Positions 1 through 8,535 of a stretch of 64,000 nt of DNA are shown piece by piece (position 1 is the stretch's first letter; each line of letters opens with the position of its first letter). The notes below the pieces were generated by a model that saw nothing but the letters and a program-made list of their open reading frames with translations, did no database searches and had not been told where the DNA came from. The translations under genes were made by a program, and so were the position numbers. Origin of the DNA: Clostridium sp. chh4-2 (GTDB lineage Bacteria; Bacillota; Clostridia; Lachnospirales; Lachnospiraceae); contig NZ_PKUU01000015.1 in the NCBI RefSeq assembly GCF_002899675.1, forward strand, positions 1-64,000, in the 5' to 3' direction.

Positions 1-178
1 AACCTGATTCGGAATTCAGTTTCTACCTGCCTCGTTCTGTCCTTACGGACCTAAGTAGCACTACAGGGGTTCCATACGATCCCATTTGGCTGCATCTTCC
101 TTCCCCGGCCCGGACAGCCCTTCCGACCGTTGGCTTCCGGCTCCGCCTCCCCATTCCGTGCTGGTTTTCGCTAGCCTG
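1..178 (-). repeat. Long inverted-repeat element, copy A (half, cut by window start)
   Basis: Read on the minus strand, this segment matches the left half of copies B (381-700) and C (60507-60848). It opens with a GCTAGCGAAAACCAGC-like flank near 160-178; copy C has GCCAGCCAAAACCAGC. A GC-rich arm unlike the other two copies follows. Then comes a conserved core (about 87-30) with GGGATCGT, GTG.TACTT and GGTC blocks, and a tip containing ACTGAATTCCGAATCAG (about 4-20), identical to copy B. The right arm would lie outside the window, so pairing cannot be verified here. No coding potential is evident. Function unknown. Confidence 0.6.
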
Positions 179-220
179 GTTAAAAACAATGTTATACATT
201 GGTATTTACATAAAGCCAAA

Positions 221-356
221 TTTACATAGATGATGAAGGGATTTTCAGAAACGACTTCAGGTTTTACTTTAAACGTTAAGGCTTTTCGCAAAATCACCTC
301 ACCCTTTACATTAAATCCTCAAGGCTTTTCCGAAAATGCCTTCACCCTTAATGTAA
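221..356. repeat. Three tandem 42-bp palindromic repeat units
   Basis: Units begin at 221, 263 and 305, a period of exactly 42 bp. Each runs roughly TTTAC.TTAAA, then AAGGC, TTTTC.GAAAA and CTTCACCC. The third unit is itself an imperfect palindrome: TTTACATTAA at its left end is answered by TTAATGTAAA at 348-357, and AAGGC.TTTTC by GAAAA.GCCTT. A single further unit sits at 10889-10938. This looks like a dispersed intergenic repeat rather than a gene. The repeat lies between divergent elements A and B. Confidence 0.7.
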
Positions 357-380
357 AAACCTACTCTCCCATCCAGCAAA

Positions 381-700
381 TCTTTTTTCCTCAGCCAGCC
401 AAGCAACAGCCGGAAAGAAGGGGAAACCTGGGCGGGCGGCGGACATAGAGAAAGACAGGGGATCGTGTGCAGACCCTTAGTGATACTTGGTCGGCAAGAG
501 CGGAAAAAGGCAGACAAATACTGAATTCCGAATCAGTATTTGAGGCGCCACTGAACGATGAAGTCATAAAGAGTTCATCGTGAATGGCGCCGCGCTGCCC
601 TTTTCCGCTCTTGGCGGCCTAGTATCTCTTAGGGTCGTAACCCGAATCCCCTGTCTTTCTCTATGTCCGCCGCCCGCCCAGGTTTCCCCTTCTTTCCGGC
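381..700 (+). repeat. Long inverted-repeat element, copy B (candidate structured RNA)
   Basis: Arms 409-463 and 646-700 are perfectly complementary over all 55 bp. Inside them the pairing continues imperfectly, with left 464-513 against right 596-645. It passes an internal loop with TGCAG on the left and AACCCG on the right, both shared with copy C. The tip is branched: one hairpin has arms 516-524/533-541, and a second is nested with GGCGCC at 544-549/586-591 enclosing ACGATGAA 555-562 and TTCATCGT 574-581. A conserved flank, TTTTTTCCTCAGCCAGCC, precedes the left arm. The element lies 34 bp beyond the stop of the ABC permease on the other strand. It is far larger than a rho-independent terminator. 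Function unknown. Confidence 0.75.
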
Positions 701-734
701 GTTTCTTAGTTAACCAAATAAAGATTTCCTGTAT

Positions 735-1580
735 TTAGCCTTTCAATCCGGAAGTGCTGATTCCTTCCACCAGGTATTTCTGGAAGAAGATGAAGATCAA
801 AACTGCCGGTAAGATGGACAGCGTAGCCATTGCGAACATCGCGCCGTAATCGGAGGAAGAGCCCGGATCACAGAACAGTTTCAGCGCTAAGCTGACCGGA
901 TATTTTGCTGATTCGTTTACATACAAAAGGGCGGAAAGGAAATCATCCCATCTCCACATGAAGGAGAAGATGCCTGCCGTTACGAGAGCAGGTGTGATTA
1001 ACGGAACGATAATCCTTGCGAATATGCTGTAATAGGAACAGCCGTCGATCTTGGCCGCCTCGTCCAGTTCCGTAGGGATTCCCTCGATAAAGTTCATCAT
1101 CAGATATACGAAGAATCCCTGAATGGCGAAGAAATAAGGTACGGTCAGAGGGAGGTAGCTTCCCACCCAGCCAAGTTTCTGATACCACAGATACTGGGGA
1201 ATCATGAGAACCTGAGCCGGAAGCATCATGGATAAAAGCATTGCCACGAATAGTATTTTCCGTCCCGGGAATTTACATCTGGCAAAACCATAAGCTACAA
1301 ATGCGGAAGAAATAATGGTTCCTACGGTAGCTACAACGGCGATAAAGAAAGAATTCTGAAAGAACGTTCCAAAGCCGATTTTTGCAAATCCCTTCCAGCC
1401 GGTAGCATAGTTAGCAAATGTAAAATGTTCCGGTATCAGAGTTCCCGCCGTGGTAAATATGGTTTTACTCTCTTTAAAGGAGCTCATAATCATCCAGATC
1501 AGCGGATAGATCATGATAATTCCAAAGCCGCAGACCAGAATATGATAGATTACTTTTCCAATCATTCTTTTTTCTTTCAT
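735..1580 (-). CDS. Carbohydrate ABC transporter permease (MalG/AraQ family)
   Basis: This is one of the two inner-membrane subunits of a sugar importer. The 281-residue protein has six predicted membrane segments. The family EAA signature is visible as EAAKIDG at residues 174-180, followed by a PL.TPAL segment; this loop docks the ATPase in the family. It is the last gene of the unit SBP (2592-3968), permease (1587-2498), permease, with 6 bp between the permeases. No ATP-binding subunit is encoded nearby, so a shared MsmX-type ATPase elsewhere is inferred. The transported sugar cannot be read from sequence. The neighbouring GH4 enzyme and YesMN-type regulators suggest an oligosaccharide. Confidence 0.93.
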   Translation of the reverse strand: MKEKRMIGKVIYHILVCGFGIIMIYPLIWMIMSSFKESKTIFTTAGTLIPEHFTFANYATGWKGFAKIGFGTFFQNSFFIAVVATVGTIISSAFVAYGFARCKFPGRKILFVAMLLSMMLPAQVLMIPQYLWYQKLGWVGSYLPLTVPYFFAIQGFFVYLMMNFIEGIPTELDEAAKIDGCSYYSIFARIIVPLITPALVTAGIFSFMWRWDDFLSALLYVNESAKYPVSLALKLFCDPGSSSDYGAMFAMATLSILPAVLIFIFFQKYLVEGISTSGLKG

Positions 1581-1586
1581 CGGTCA

Positions 1587-2498
1587 TCACACTCCTTCAT
1601 CGTAAACCCAGAATTTTTTCGTTGCGAACAGAACCGCCGTCACCATACCGATGATTGCCAGCATAACCCAGGCAAGAGCCGCGCCGTATCCTGTGTTGTA
1701 GAATTCAAAGGACTGCTGGTACATATAAACGGTATAGAATAATGTGGAGTTCATCGGTTTTCCTTGCGTGATAATGAAGCACTGGGTAAATGCCAGGAAA
1801 CCGTTAATCATCTGCATAACCAGATTGAAGAAAATTGTCGGTGTTAAAAGCGGAAGCGTTATTTTGAAAAACTGTGAAAATTTGTTGGCTCCGTCCACTC
1901 TTGCCGCCTCATAAAGCGTAGTAGGAATCTGTTTTAAAGAGGACAGGAAGATGAGCATGGATGAACCAAACTGCCATACGGCCAATATGATTAAAGTCCA
2001 GATCGCGGTATTTTTATTGCCCAGCCAGGAAAAACTGGTGTGGATTCCCACAACGCCCAATAAGGTGTTAATTACGCCATCTGTTGCGAACATTCGTTTC
2101 CAAAGGATTGATACGGCTACGGAACCGCCGATAATGGAAGGCAGGTAGTAAGCCGCGCGGTAGAATCCGGTTGCCTTTGTGGTTTTAAGCAGGATCATCG
2201 CTACGAGCAGAGCGAATACCAGACGGAGAGGCACCGATACTAAAGCAAAATAAAAGGTAACTCCGATTGTTTTGAAAAATGTCTTGTCATCGGTAAACAT
2301 CTTTATGTAGTTTTTCAGGCCTGCGAATACAGGCGGTGATAAAATATTGTAATCACAAAACGAATAATAGAGCGATATTCCCATAGGTACAACCATAAAT
2401 AACAGAAAGCCTATGGTAAATGGCAGAGTGAACACGAAACCGGCCGAACTCTCTTTATTCAGGAAACTTCTGAGGTTAAATTCTTTCTTATTCTTCAT
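1587..2498 (-). CDS. Carbohydrate ABC transporter permease (MalF/UgpA family)
   Basis: Partner permease of the importer at 735-3968. I use the internal ATG at 2498 (MKNKKEF) because AGAAGGA lies just upstream; an earlier in-frame start at 2519 has weaker support. The roughly 303-residue protein has an N-terminal cytoplasmic tail, six predicted membrane helices and an EAA loop, EAARVDGA, at about residues 197-204 followed by LPLLTP. The EAA loop marks it as the MalF-type half of the heterodimer. It sits about 90 bp downstream of the binding-protein gene, presumably in the same transcript. Confidence 0.93.
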   Translation of the reverse strand: MKNKKEFNLRSFLNKESSAGFVFTLPFTIGFLLFMVVPMGISLYYSFCDYNILSPPVFAGLKNYIKMFTDDKTFFKTIGVTFYFALVSVPLRLVFALLVAMILLKTTKATGFYRAAYYLPSIIGGSVAVSILWKRMFATDGVINTLLGVVGIHTSFSWLGNKNTAIWTLIILAVWQFGSSMLIFLSSLKQIPTTLYEAARVDGANKFSQFFKITLPLLTPTIFFNLVMQMINGFLAFTQCFIITQGKPMNSTLFYTVYMYQQSFEFYNTGYGAALAWVMLAIIGMVTAVLFATKKFWVYDEGV

Positions 2499-2591
2499 GG
2501 TCTTTCCTTCTCCCCGCATAATTGACTCTTAAAATCCTGCCTGGTACAAAACCATGTTTCGTACCAGGCAGATCATTTACCATTCTAAATT

Positions 2592-3968
2592 TTACTGTGC
2601 CATAATCTTGTTACCCTGTTCAAATAATTCCTGAGCAGCTTCTTTTGCGGTGATTTCGCCGTAGCACAGTCTCTCTTCCAGTTTATCGATCAGATCATAA
2701 ACTTCGCTTGCTCCGTCCGGTGCAGGAGGGTTGATCGTAGAAGAGTTTGGTGTTACCACTTCGTTGATATATCTGATAACTTCCTGATCGCCTTCGCTCA
2801 TCTGAGGTGCGATTGCATCTGCCACTACGCTTGAGATCGGCACGCCGCGCTCGCCTAACAGCACGTTGTTGCATTCTTCGGAATTGGTGATGAAGTTCAG
2901 CACTTTAGCCGCTTCTTCCGGATTTTTGCTGTCAACGGTTACTGCAAAGAACTGGCTTGGTTTCAGGTAATCTGATTTTACAGGGTCAGCGGAAGGCCAT
3001 GTTGTCATTCCGATTTCCATTCCTTCAGGAGCTGCATTCATCATAGCGGTCAGCTGGTTGGAATAGTAGAATGCACACCAGGACATTGTTTCAGGATTTG
3101 TGCCGTATACCAATGGCTCCTGCTCAACAGAACCGATGGTTCTCTCAGCGAAGATGCTTGGGTCTACATGCCATCCCTCTTTCATTCCGACTTCATAATA
3201 ATTGAAAAATGCTTCCAGAGATTCCGGAGATGCCACGCCTAATTTATCCTTTTCAAACAGGATTTCTCCATTTGCTCTCATGGTGTATTCAATCAGGTTA
3301 TCGCCGTTATTGTATGCCACATTTGTTTTATATCCGGTTTTTTCATAAACTTCACGACAAAGATCCATAAATTCGTCTGTTGTCATGTTGTCTTTTACTG
3401 TGATTCCATTTTCATCTAAAAGAGTTTTGTTGTACAGAAGGGCCGGTGCATTGATACCGTTGCAGATCGCATAGATACCGTCTCCAACTTTACCGGAATT
3501 AAGGATTCCCTCGTCTACATTGCTCACATCAATAACTCCGCTCTCTATGTATGGCGTTAAATCAACCAAAAGATTGTTGCTCACATACTGTTCCAGATAT
3601 TTATAGTCCATCTGAACGATATCAGGAAGGGCGTGGCCTGCTGAAGCGGTAGCCAGTTTGTTCCAGTAATCCGCCCACTCAGCGAACTGTCCGTCAAATG
3701 TCACGTTAGGATTCTGTTCTGTATACATGTCCAAAACCGCCTGTGTTCTCTCATTTCTGGTCTGGTTGCCCCACCAGGAAAAGATCAGGTTTACGGAATC
3801 GCCGCTTGCTGCGCCGTTGTCTGCCGCAGCAGTGCCTGCGCTGCCGGCCTCTGATGATGCTGCCTGGCTTGCTGCCGGCGTTTCTGACGATGTTTTTGAG
3901 CCCCCGCATGCGGTCAATGAACCGAGCGTCATTAAACCAGCCATGATTAAAGCCATTTTCTTCTTCAT
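2592..3968 (-). CDS. Extracellular sugar-binding lipoprotein (ABC importer SBP)
   Basis: This is the family 1 solute-binding protein of the importer at 735-3968, expected to be anchored on the outer face of the membrane. The start at 3968 (MKKKMAL) gives a clean lipoprotein signal: positive n-region, hydrophobic core and lipobox LTAC with the lipidated cysteine at residue 21. A Ser/Ala/Gly-rich linker follows, then the ligand-binding domain (FSWWGNQ.R at its beginning). About 458 residues, normal for the family. It is the first gene of its operon and is divergent from the histidine kinase. The intergenic region carries a direct repeat (4052-4080) that looks like an AraC-type operator. Confidence 0.93.
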   Translation of the reverse strand: MKKKMALIMAGLMTLGSLTACGGSKTSSETPAASQAASSEAGSAGTAAADNGAASGDSVNLIFSWWGNQTRNERTQAVLDMYTEQNPNVTFDGQFAEWADYWNKLATASAGHALPDIVQMDYKYLEQYVSNNLLVDLTPYIESGVIDVSNVDEGILNSGKVGDGIYAICNGINAPALLYNKTLLDENGITVKDNMTTDEFMDLCREVYEKTGYKTNVAYNNGDNLIEYTMRANGEILFEKDKLGVASPESLEAFFNYYEVGMKEGWHVDPSIFAERTIGSVEQEPLVYGTNPETMSWCAFYYSNQLTAMMNAAPEGMEIGMTTWPSADPVKSDYLKPSQFFAVTVDSKNPEEAAKVLNFITNSEECNNVLLGERGVPISSVVADAIAPQMSEGDQEVIRYINEVVTPNSSTINPPAPDGASEVYDLIDKLEERLCYGEITAKEAAQELFEQGNKIMAQ

Positions 3969-4016
3969 AAATACGTCCTCCATTTTGTTATTTTGTTTTC
4001 GCTGCTTTGTATTTTT

Positions 4017-4080
4017 ATTATAAATGCCCTATTTTCATTTGTATATCTGACAAAACCGAGTTCAAATTAGAAAAAACCGA
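4017..4080 (-). promoter_or_regulatory. Probable SBP promoter with AraC-type direct-repeat operator
   Basis: On the minus strand a TATAAT -10 box lies at 4022-4017 with no convincing -35 at 17 bp, as expected for an activator-dependent promoter. Upstream of it the octamer AAAACCGA occurs twice, at 4052-4059 and 4073-4080. The spacing is 21 bp, two helical turns. This is the geometry preferred by AraC-family dimers such as the response regulator at 5954-7480. Assignment of the regulator is inference. Confidence 0.5.
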
Positions 4081-4097
4081 CCATTTTGTGTGTGAAC

Positions 4098-4126
4098 TTG
4101 TTTTTATTTCCTAAATTATATATAAT
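4098..4126 (+). promoter_or_regulatory. Sigma-A type promoter of the two-component operon
   Basis: TTGTTT at 4098-4103 and TATAAT at 4121-4126 are separated by 17 bp. They are correctly oriented for the histidine kinase gene starting at 4182. This suggests constitutive low-level expression of the sensor and regulator. Confidence 0.6.
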
Positions 4127-4181
4127 TTGAATCATCACTAAAATACTGTCAATTCAATATAACGAAAGGGGATAAAAGATT

Positions 4182-5930
4182 ATGATGCAGCGCATCAAAA
4201 CATCGATTTCCAACCTTCCACTTAAAAAAAAGATATTTTCCATAACCTTAATCAGTATTGTGCTGCTGTCCGCCTCTGCTCTGATCGGCATACAGATTAC
4301 CTCATCTTCCAATAAAAAACTGCTCTACAATACCATAGCCGGATCGCTTTCTTATTCGGCCACGGACATTTCCAACCGGTTGGACAATATAGAAACCATG
4401 TCTTATATGATCCTGTCTCATGCAGGAATCCAGTCCAACCTGTCCATTATTAAGGATTCTCATGATTATATTAAGAGAACACAGGCATTTCAGGAGCTGA
4501 ATGCCACAATTCCTGAATATTACCAGAGTTTTAAGGCCAATAACCTGTCCTTTATCAATCTTTATAACGATTATTTCACTACATATTCGAATAAATACTA
4601 TTCAGACCGGGTTCCGGAGGAAATTCTTGAAGAGCTGGTTTTGGATGCGGAAGAAAAACAGGGAGCGGTCTGCTGGTTCAGCAATTATAATGACGAATAC
4701 GGCCTGTTTCTCGGGCGGGATATCCGCCGGATCAAACAGACGCGGCTGGATCATCTGGGGACTCTTTTAGTATGCGTGGATATCGACGCTATGGTGAAGT
4801 CGGCCACCCAGTTTTCCAACCAGTATGAGGACGCCTCCTATCTGCTGATTGACGGAGATGACCTGATCTATCATTCCAAGAATTTTACGGAGGAACAGGC
4901 CGGTTATATTAAGTCTTCCCTAAACAGTTCCTATGATATTTTAAACCTGGATAAGCACAATTATTTTGCCGTAAAGGGGCGGATTCCCAACTATGATTGG
5001 GATTATATCTGTCTGGTATCCTACGATTCCATGACCGCCGCGCTGCGGTTATCCCAGATTCTCTGCATTTCCATCATTTTGGTTTGCGTTATATTTACCC
5101 TGCTGTTGTCCAGGCGGCTGATCAATTCCGTAGTGTTTCATTTCAACACCCTGTTGGATAAGATGAAGGCCTTTGGAAAGGACGAGACCACCATACCGAA
5201 CGTGAATTACGATTACAGCACGAGGAACGACGAACTGGGGCTGCTGCACCGGCAGTTTGACCATATGGCCTACAAAATACAGCATTTGATTCAAGTCAAT
5301 TATGTAAATGAACTGCTGAAAAAAGAGGCGCAGTTAAAAGCGCTGGAAAATCAGATCAACCCCCATTTTCTTTACAACACCTTAGAATCCGTCAACTGGC
5401 GGGCCAAGGCCATCGGGGAGACGGAGATTTCCTCTATGGTAGAGGCGCTGGGCGCTTTACTGCGCGTTACTTTGAATAAGAAAGAGAGCATTTTCACCCT
5501 GAAACAGGAACTGGAATTGGTTCAGAGTTATATGACCATACAAAAGATACGGTTTGAAGAACGGCTGGAATTTTCGGTCCATGTTCCGGAAGAACTGCTG
5601 ACTGCAACCATTCCCAAACTGACCATACAGCCTTTGGTGGAAAATGCCATTCATTACGGTTTGGAAGAAATGACAGAAGAATGCTCCATTTGTGTGGCGG
5701 CGGACTGTGTGGACAACCGTCTCCGCATCTATGTAACCAACAGCGGCTCCCTGTTTGAGGATCATTTGCTGGAAAAGCTGCAAACCAATGAGATCACGCC
5801 CCATGGATTCGGAATCGGGCTTTTGAACATCGATAAACGGTTAAAGCTTACATTTGGAGACGGATACGGGCTCACTTTATATAATCAGGATGACCTGGCA
5901 GTGGCCATGGTTACAATCCCAAAAGAATAG
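4182..5930 (+). CDS. Sensor histidine kinase, YesM/LytS type
   Basis: Membrane sensor kinase of a two-component system controlling sugar uptake. The 582-residue protein has a first membrane helix at about 18-40, an extracytoplasmic sensing region, a second helix at about 287-310, a HAMP-like linker and a His_kinase domain. The phosphoacceptor lies in NPHFLYN (His395). A GHKL ATPase domain follows, with an N box around PLVENAIHYG and the glycine-rich GFGIGLLNID motif near the C-terminus. AAAGGGG precedes the ATG; 4185 is an equally possible start. The response regulator begins 23 bp downstream. Family knowledge: YesM-type kinases pair with AraC-type response regulators and control adjacent ABC importers, matching the divergent importer here. 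Confidence 0.94.
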   Translation: MMQRIKTSISNLPLKKKIFSITLISIVLLSASALIGIQITSSSNKKLLYNTIAGSLSYSATDISNRLDNIETMSYMILSHAGIQSNLSIIKDSHDYIKRTQAFQELNATIPEYYQSFKANNLSFINLYNDYFTTYSNKYYSDRVPEEILEELVLDAEEKQGAVCWFSNYNDEYGLFLGRDIRRIKQTRLDHLGTLLVCVDIDAMVKSATQFSNQYEDASYLLIDGDDLIYHSKNFTEEQAGYIKSSLNSSYDILNLDKHNYFAVKGRIPNYDWDYICLVSYDSMTAALRLSQILCISIILVCVIFTLLLSRRLINSVVFHFNTLLDKMKAFGKDETTIPNVNYDYSTRNDELGLLHRQFDHMAYKIQHLIQVNYVNELLKKEAQLKALENQINPHFLYNTLESVNWRAKAIGETEISSMVEALGALLRVTLNKKESIFTLKQELELVQSYMTIQKIRFEERLEFSVHVPEELLTATIPKLTIQPLVENAIHYGLEEMTEECSICVAADCVDNRLRIYVTNSGSLFEDHLLEKLQTNEITPHGFGIGLLNIDKRLKLTFGDGYGLTLYNQDDLAVAMVTIPKE

Positions 5931-5953
5931 GATGCAGAAAAGAGGTCAATATC

Positions 5954-7480
5954 ATGTTAAAATTAATCATCGCCGATGACGAGAGAATCATCCGGGAAAC
6001 CATTTCCCATCTTATCGATTGGAACAGCATAGGAATTGAGCTGGCAGGAGTCTGCAAAGACGGCATCGAAGCCTATAATATGATATTGGATGAGTCACCT
6101 GATATCGTGCTCACAGACATTAAGATGCCCGGACTGTCCGGGCTGGAACTGGTTCAGAAAATCTCGCAAACCGATTTGGACACCCAGTTTATCCTGCTGT
6201 CCGGCTATGGAGAATTCAGTTATGCCAAAGAAGCCATGAAATACGGGCTCAGGCATTACCTGCTAAAGCCGTGCAATGAAGAACAGATCATTGCCAGTGT
6301 AAAGGAAGTCATAGACGACTGTTACCATAAACGCGCAACCCACCGGATGCAGCAGCAGCAAAAACTTCTGCTGGATAACCTTCATACCAATATTATTTCC
6401 AGCATTATCAATGAAGGCGTGGCATCGGAAGGGGATTACGGTTCCATCTTTGAAACCTATTCCCGATTTCTGGACTTCTCTTCCACCGGATATGAACTGT
6501 ATTATGTGTACTTTTTAGAGGAGGATAATCTGAGCGAATGTTTTGAACAGCTGCACATCTTTCACCGGAAAAATGCGCCTGGCATTCCGCTGCACGGTAT
6601 CTATGTCCACAACACTCTGCTTCTGTTTTTCCAGAGCTACCAGCGGGAATATTCTGCTTTAGAAGAATTTTTAAAAGAGCTGAGCTTTGAGGAGCAGGCC
6701 GTGGATCTCTCCTACAAACGGGTTTCCTATGAGAATCTGGGAATCCTTTTGTCCACGATTCTCAATAAAGTGCGGCGCTACGGAACCATCTACTGCATGA
6801 ACGGGCCTCATCCGGTTCCCACCTGCAATTATAAAAGCCTGATTCTTTTGGTAGAAAGCCTCTGCGTCCGCATCTCAGGCGCCGCCGACGCGGAACATAC
6901 CAAGGAATTCGGAGAATTGACGGATATCCTCAACGGAATCACCAATGCTGAATTTTTAAAGCAGCTGGCTTCCAATATCCTGATCCGTTTTTCCACCAAT
7001 CTGGCCCTCTGCTCCCCTATCGTCGCCACGGAACTGATGCTGGAATTAAATCAGCTTCAGGACGTTACTACCATCCGCTCCCTGCTGACTGAAAAATTAA
7101 GGGAGATGCTGAGGGAAGCCGCCGCCCAGCCTTCCAGCCATGGGGATCTGATTGACAAAACCATCGCCTATGTCAACGACCACCTGTCAAACCCCAACCT
7201 CACGCTGAAATGGATCGCTGAAAATTACCTCTATATGAACGTGGACTATGTCAGCAAGAAATTCATCAAGGAAACGGGAAGCAAATTTTCCAATTTTCTG
7301 ACCGAACTCCGAATCCAAAAGGCAAAAGAACTGCTCACCGGCTGCGATTCGGAAAAAATACAGTATGTGGCGGAGCAGGTGGGCTGCGGCAACAATCCCC
7401 AGTACTTCAGCCAGATATTCAAGAAAAATACGGGAATGACCCCCAGCGCCTATGCAAAAAAGATGAACGGCGGAAGTTAA
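5954..7480 (+). CDS. Response regulator with AraC-type DNA-binding domain, YesN type
   Basis: Cognate regulator of the kinase at 4182-5930. The 508-residue protein starts with a receiver domain: acidic pair in IIADDE at residues 5-10, phosphoacceptor Asp55 in VLTDIKMPG, and the conserved lysine in LLKPCN near residue 105. A middle region of about 270 residues has no assigned function. The last 100 residues form two helix-turn-helix units of the AraC/XylS family, ending in the typical PQYFSQIFKKNTGMTPSAYAK-like signature. Its 3' end overlaps the convergent AraC gene by 4 bp. The likely target is the direct-repeat site at 4052-4080 in front of the binding-protein gene. Confidence 0.94.
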   Translation: MLKLIIADDERIIRETISHLIDWNSIGIELAGVCKDGIEAYNMILDESPDIVLTDIKMPGLSGLELVQKISQTDLDTQFILLSGYGEFSYAKEAMKYGLRHYLLKPCNEEQIIASVKEVIDDCYHKRATHRMQQQQKLLLDNLHTNIISSIINEGVASEGDYGSIFETYSRFLDFSSTGYELYYVYFLEEDNLSECFEQLHIFHRKNAPGIPLHGIYVHNTLLLFFQSYQREYSALEEFLKELSFEEQAVDLSYKRVSYENLGILLSTILNKVRRYGTIYCMNGPHPVPTCNYKSLILLVESLCVRISGAADAEHTKEFGELTDILNGITNAEFLKQLASNILIRFSTNLALCSPIVATELMLELNQLQDVTTIRSLLTEKLREMLREAAAQPSSHGDLIDKTIAYVNDHLSNPNLTLKWIAENYLYMNVDYVSKKFIKETGSKFSNFLTELRIQKAKELLTGCDSEKIQYVAEQVGCGNNPQYFSQIFKKNTGMTPSAYAKKMNGGS

Positions 7481-8331
7481 AACGTCCCTTTTTTCCGGTA
7501 TTTCAGGGGCGTAACATCCACATATTTTTTAAATACCCGTTCAAAATAAGTGATGCTCTCAAACCCCAGGCGCTCCGATATTTCGGTCACCGAATATTCG
7601 CTGTGCAGCAGCAGATGTTTTGCCTGCTGCACGCGGCTCGCATTCTGATATTCATTGATGGTAAATCCGGTCACTTCTTTAAAAATGCGGCTGATATAGG
7701 ATTTGCTGATATAGAACCTGGCGGCCAGCTCCTCCAGATTTTCATTGGTTTCGCAGTGATTCAGCAGATAGTCGGCTATCTCATGGACTTTCTGATGTTT
7801 CGCAGTCAGCACTTTCTGATTTTCCTGTGTAAACTTGGCGGTTTTTCTGTAACGGTACAGGGAAAGAAGAATCTCGGCCATCTTCATTTTCACCATCATC
7901 TGATAATTTCCCCGTTTCTGCCGCAGTTCCTGACGGATCTGCAGAAGCTGCTGCTCGATTATCTTCCAATCGTCCGGGCTGATTCCCAGCACGCCGTAAT
8001 TCCCGGAAAACAGCTCTTCTAAACTGAACAGCCCGTTGGCCTTTAAAAATGAATCAAATACCTCTCCTCTCAAATGCACCAGAATTCTGTCATGATAAGA
8101 GCTCTGTGCCATGCTGGTTTTGTGGATCTGGTTCCGTTTTACCAGCACCACCATCCCCTTTTCCACCCGGTAAGTTTCCTTGTCAATGAAATAATACCGT
8201 TCTCCTTCCATCAAAAAATACATCTCATATCCGTCATGAAAATGCCTGTACTGCATGGAATACTCCTCATCCCGGATCACCCGTTCGATCATAAATCCTT
8301 CCATCTCTTCCATAAATACATTTTGTATCAT
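7477..8331 (-). CDS. AraC family regulator with N-terminal cupin
   Basis: Cytoplasmic transcription regulator of about 284 residues. The N-terminal half is a cupin-like sugar-sensing domain (HFHDGYEMYFLMEGER). The C-terminal 100 residues are an AraC HTH pair ending in ITYFERVFKKYVDVTPLKYR. I choose the ATG at 8331 because GAGGG lies 5-6 bp upstream; an upstream GTG at 8343 is also in frame. It is divergent from the GH4 gene at 8536 and shares a region of about 200 bp with it, which makes that glycosidase and the following amidohydrolase the likely targets. It is convergent with the response regulator and overlaps it by 4 bp. Confidence 0.92.
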   Translation of the reverse strand: MIQNVFMEEMEGFMIERVIRDEEYSMQYRHFHDGYEMYFLMEGERYYFIDKETYRVEKGMVVLVKRNQIHKTSMAQSSYHDRILVHLRGEVFDSFLKANGLFSLEELFSGNYGVLGISPDDWKIIEQQLLQIRQELRQKRGNYQMMVKMKMAEILLSLYRYRKTAKFTQENQKVLTAKHQKVHEIADYLLNHCETNENLEELAARFYISKSYISRIFKEVTGFTINEYQNASRVQQAKHLLLHSEYSVTEISERLGFESITYFERVFKKYVDVTPLKYRKKGTF

Positions 8332-8375
8332 ATTATCCCTCACTATTTTTCCAGTTTGTAGCCAAAAGTATGGTT

Positions 8376-8403
8376 TTGTTAAAAACAGGCAGTATTTTAT
8401 AAG
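8376..8403 (+). promoter_or_regulatory. Possible promoter of the GH4-amidohydrolase operon
   Basis: TTGTTA (8376-8381) and TATAAG (8398-8403) are spaced 16 bp apart, upstream of the GH4 start. The gap between -10 and ATG is about 130 nt, so a leader is implied. No regulator site could be fixed by eye. Confidence 0.35.
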
Positions 8404-8535
8404 ATTATTATACTATATTGTTGTAAAATAGCTATTAGATAATCAGTGTTGTACAGAAGTTTTTTCCAGATACTGCTGAACAATTACGGCACTGCAAATA
8501 ATCAAGCTGCTGAAAGCGGCGGAAACGAGGTTAAG

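Noticed and set aside
311-517. Open frames inside copy B and neighbouring repeats
   Set aside because: They run through the inverted repeat arms, lack ribosome-binding sites and read the 42-bp repeats as repeated peptides.
8440-8500. CTGAACAATTAC near 8472 as a third copy of the 133-bp repeat
   Set aside because: Only one 12-bp half site matches; no second arm or internal hairpin can be found.
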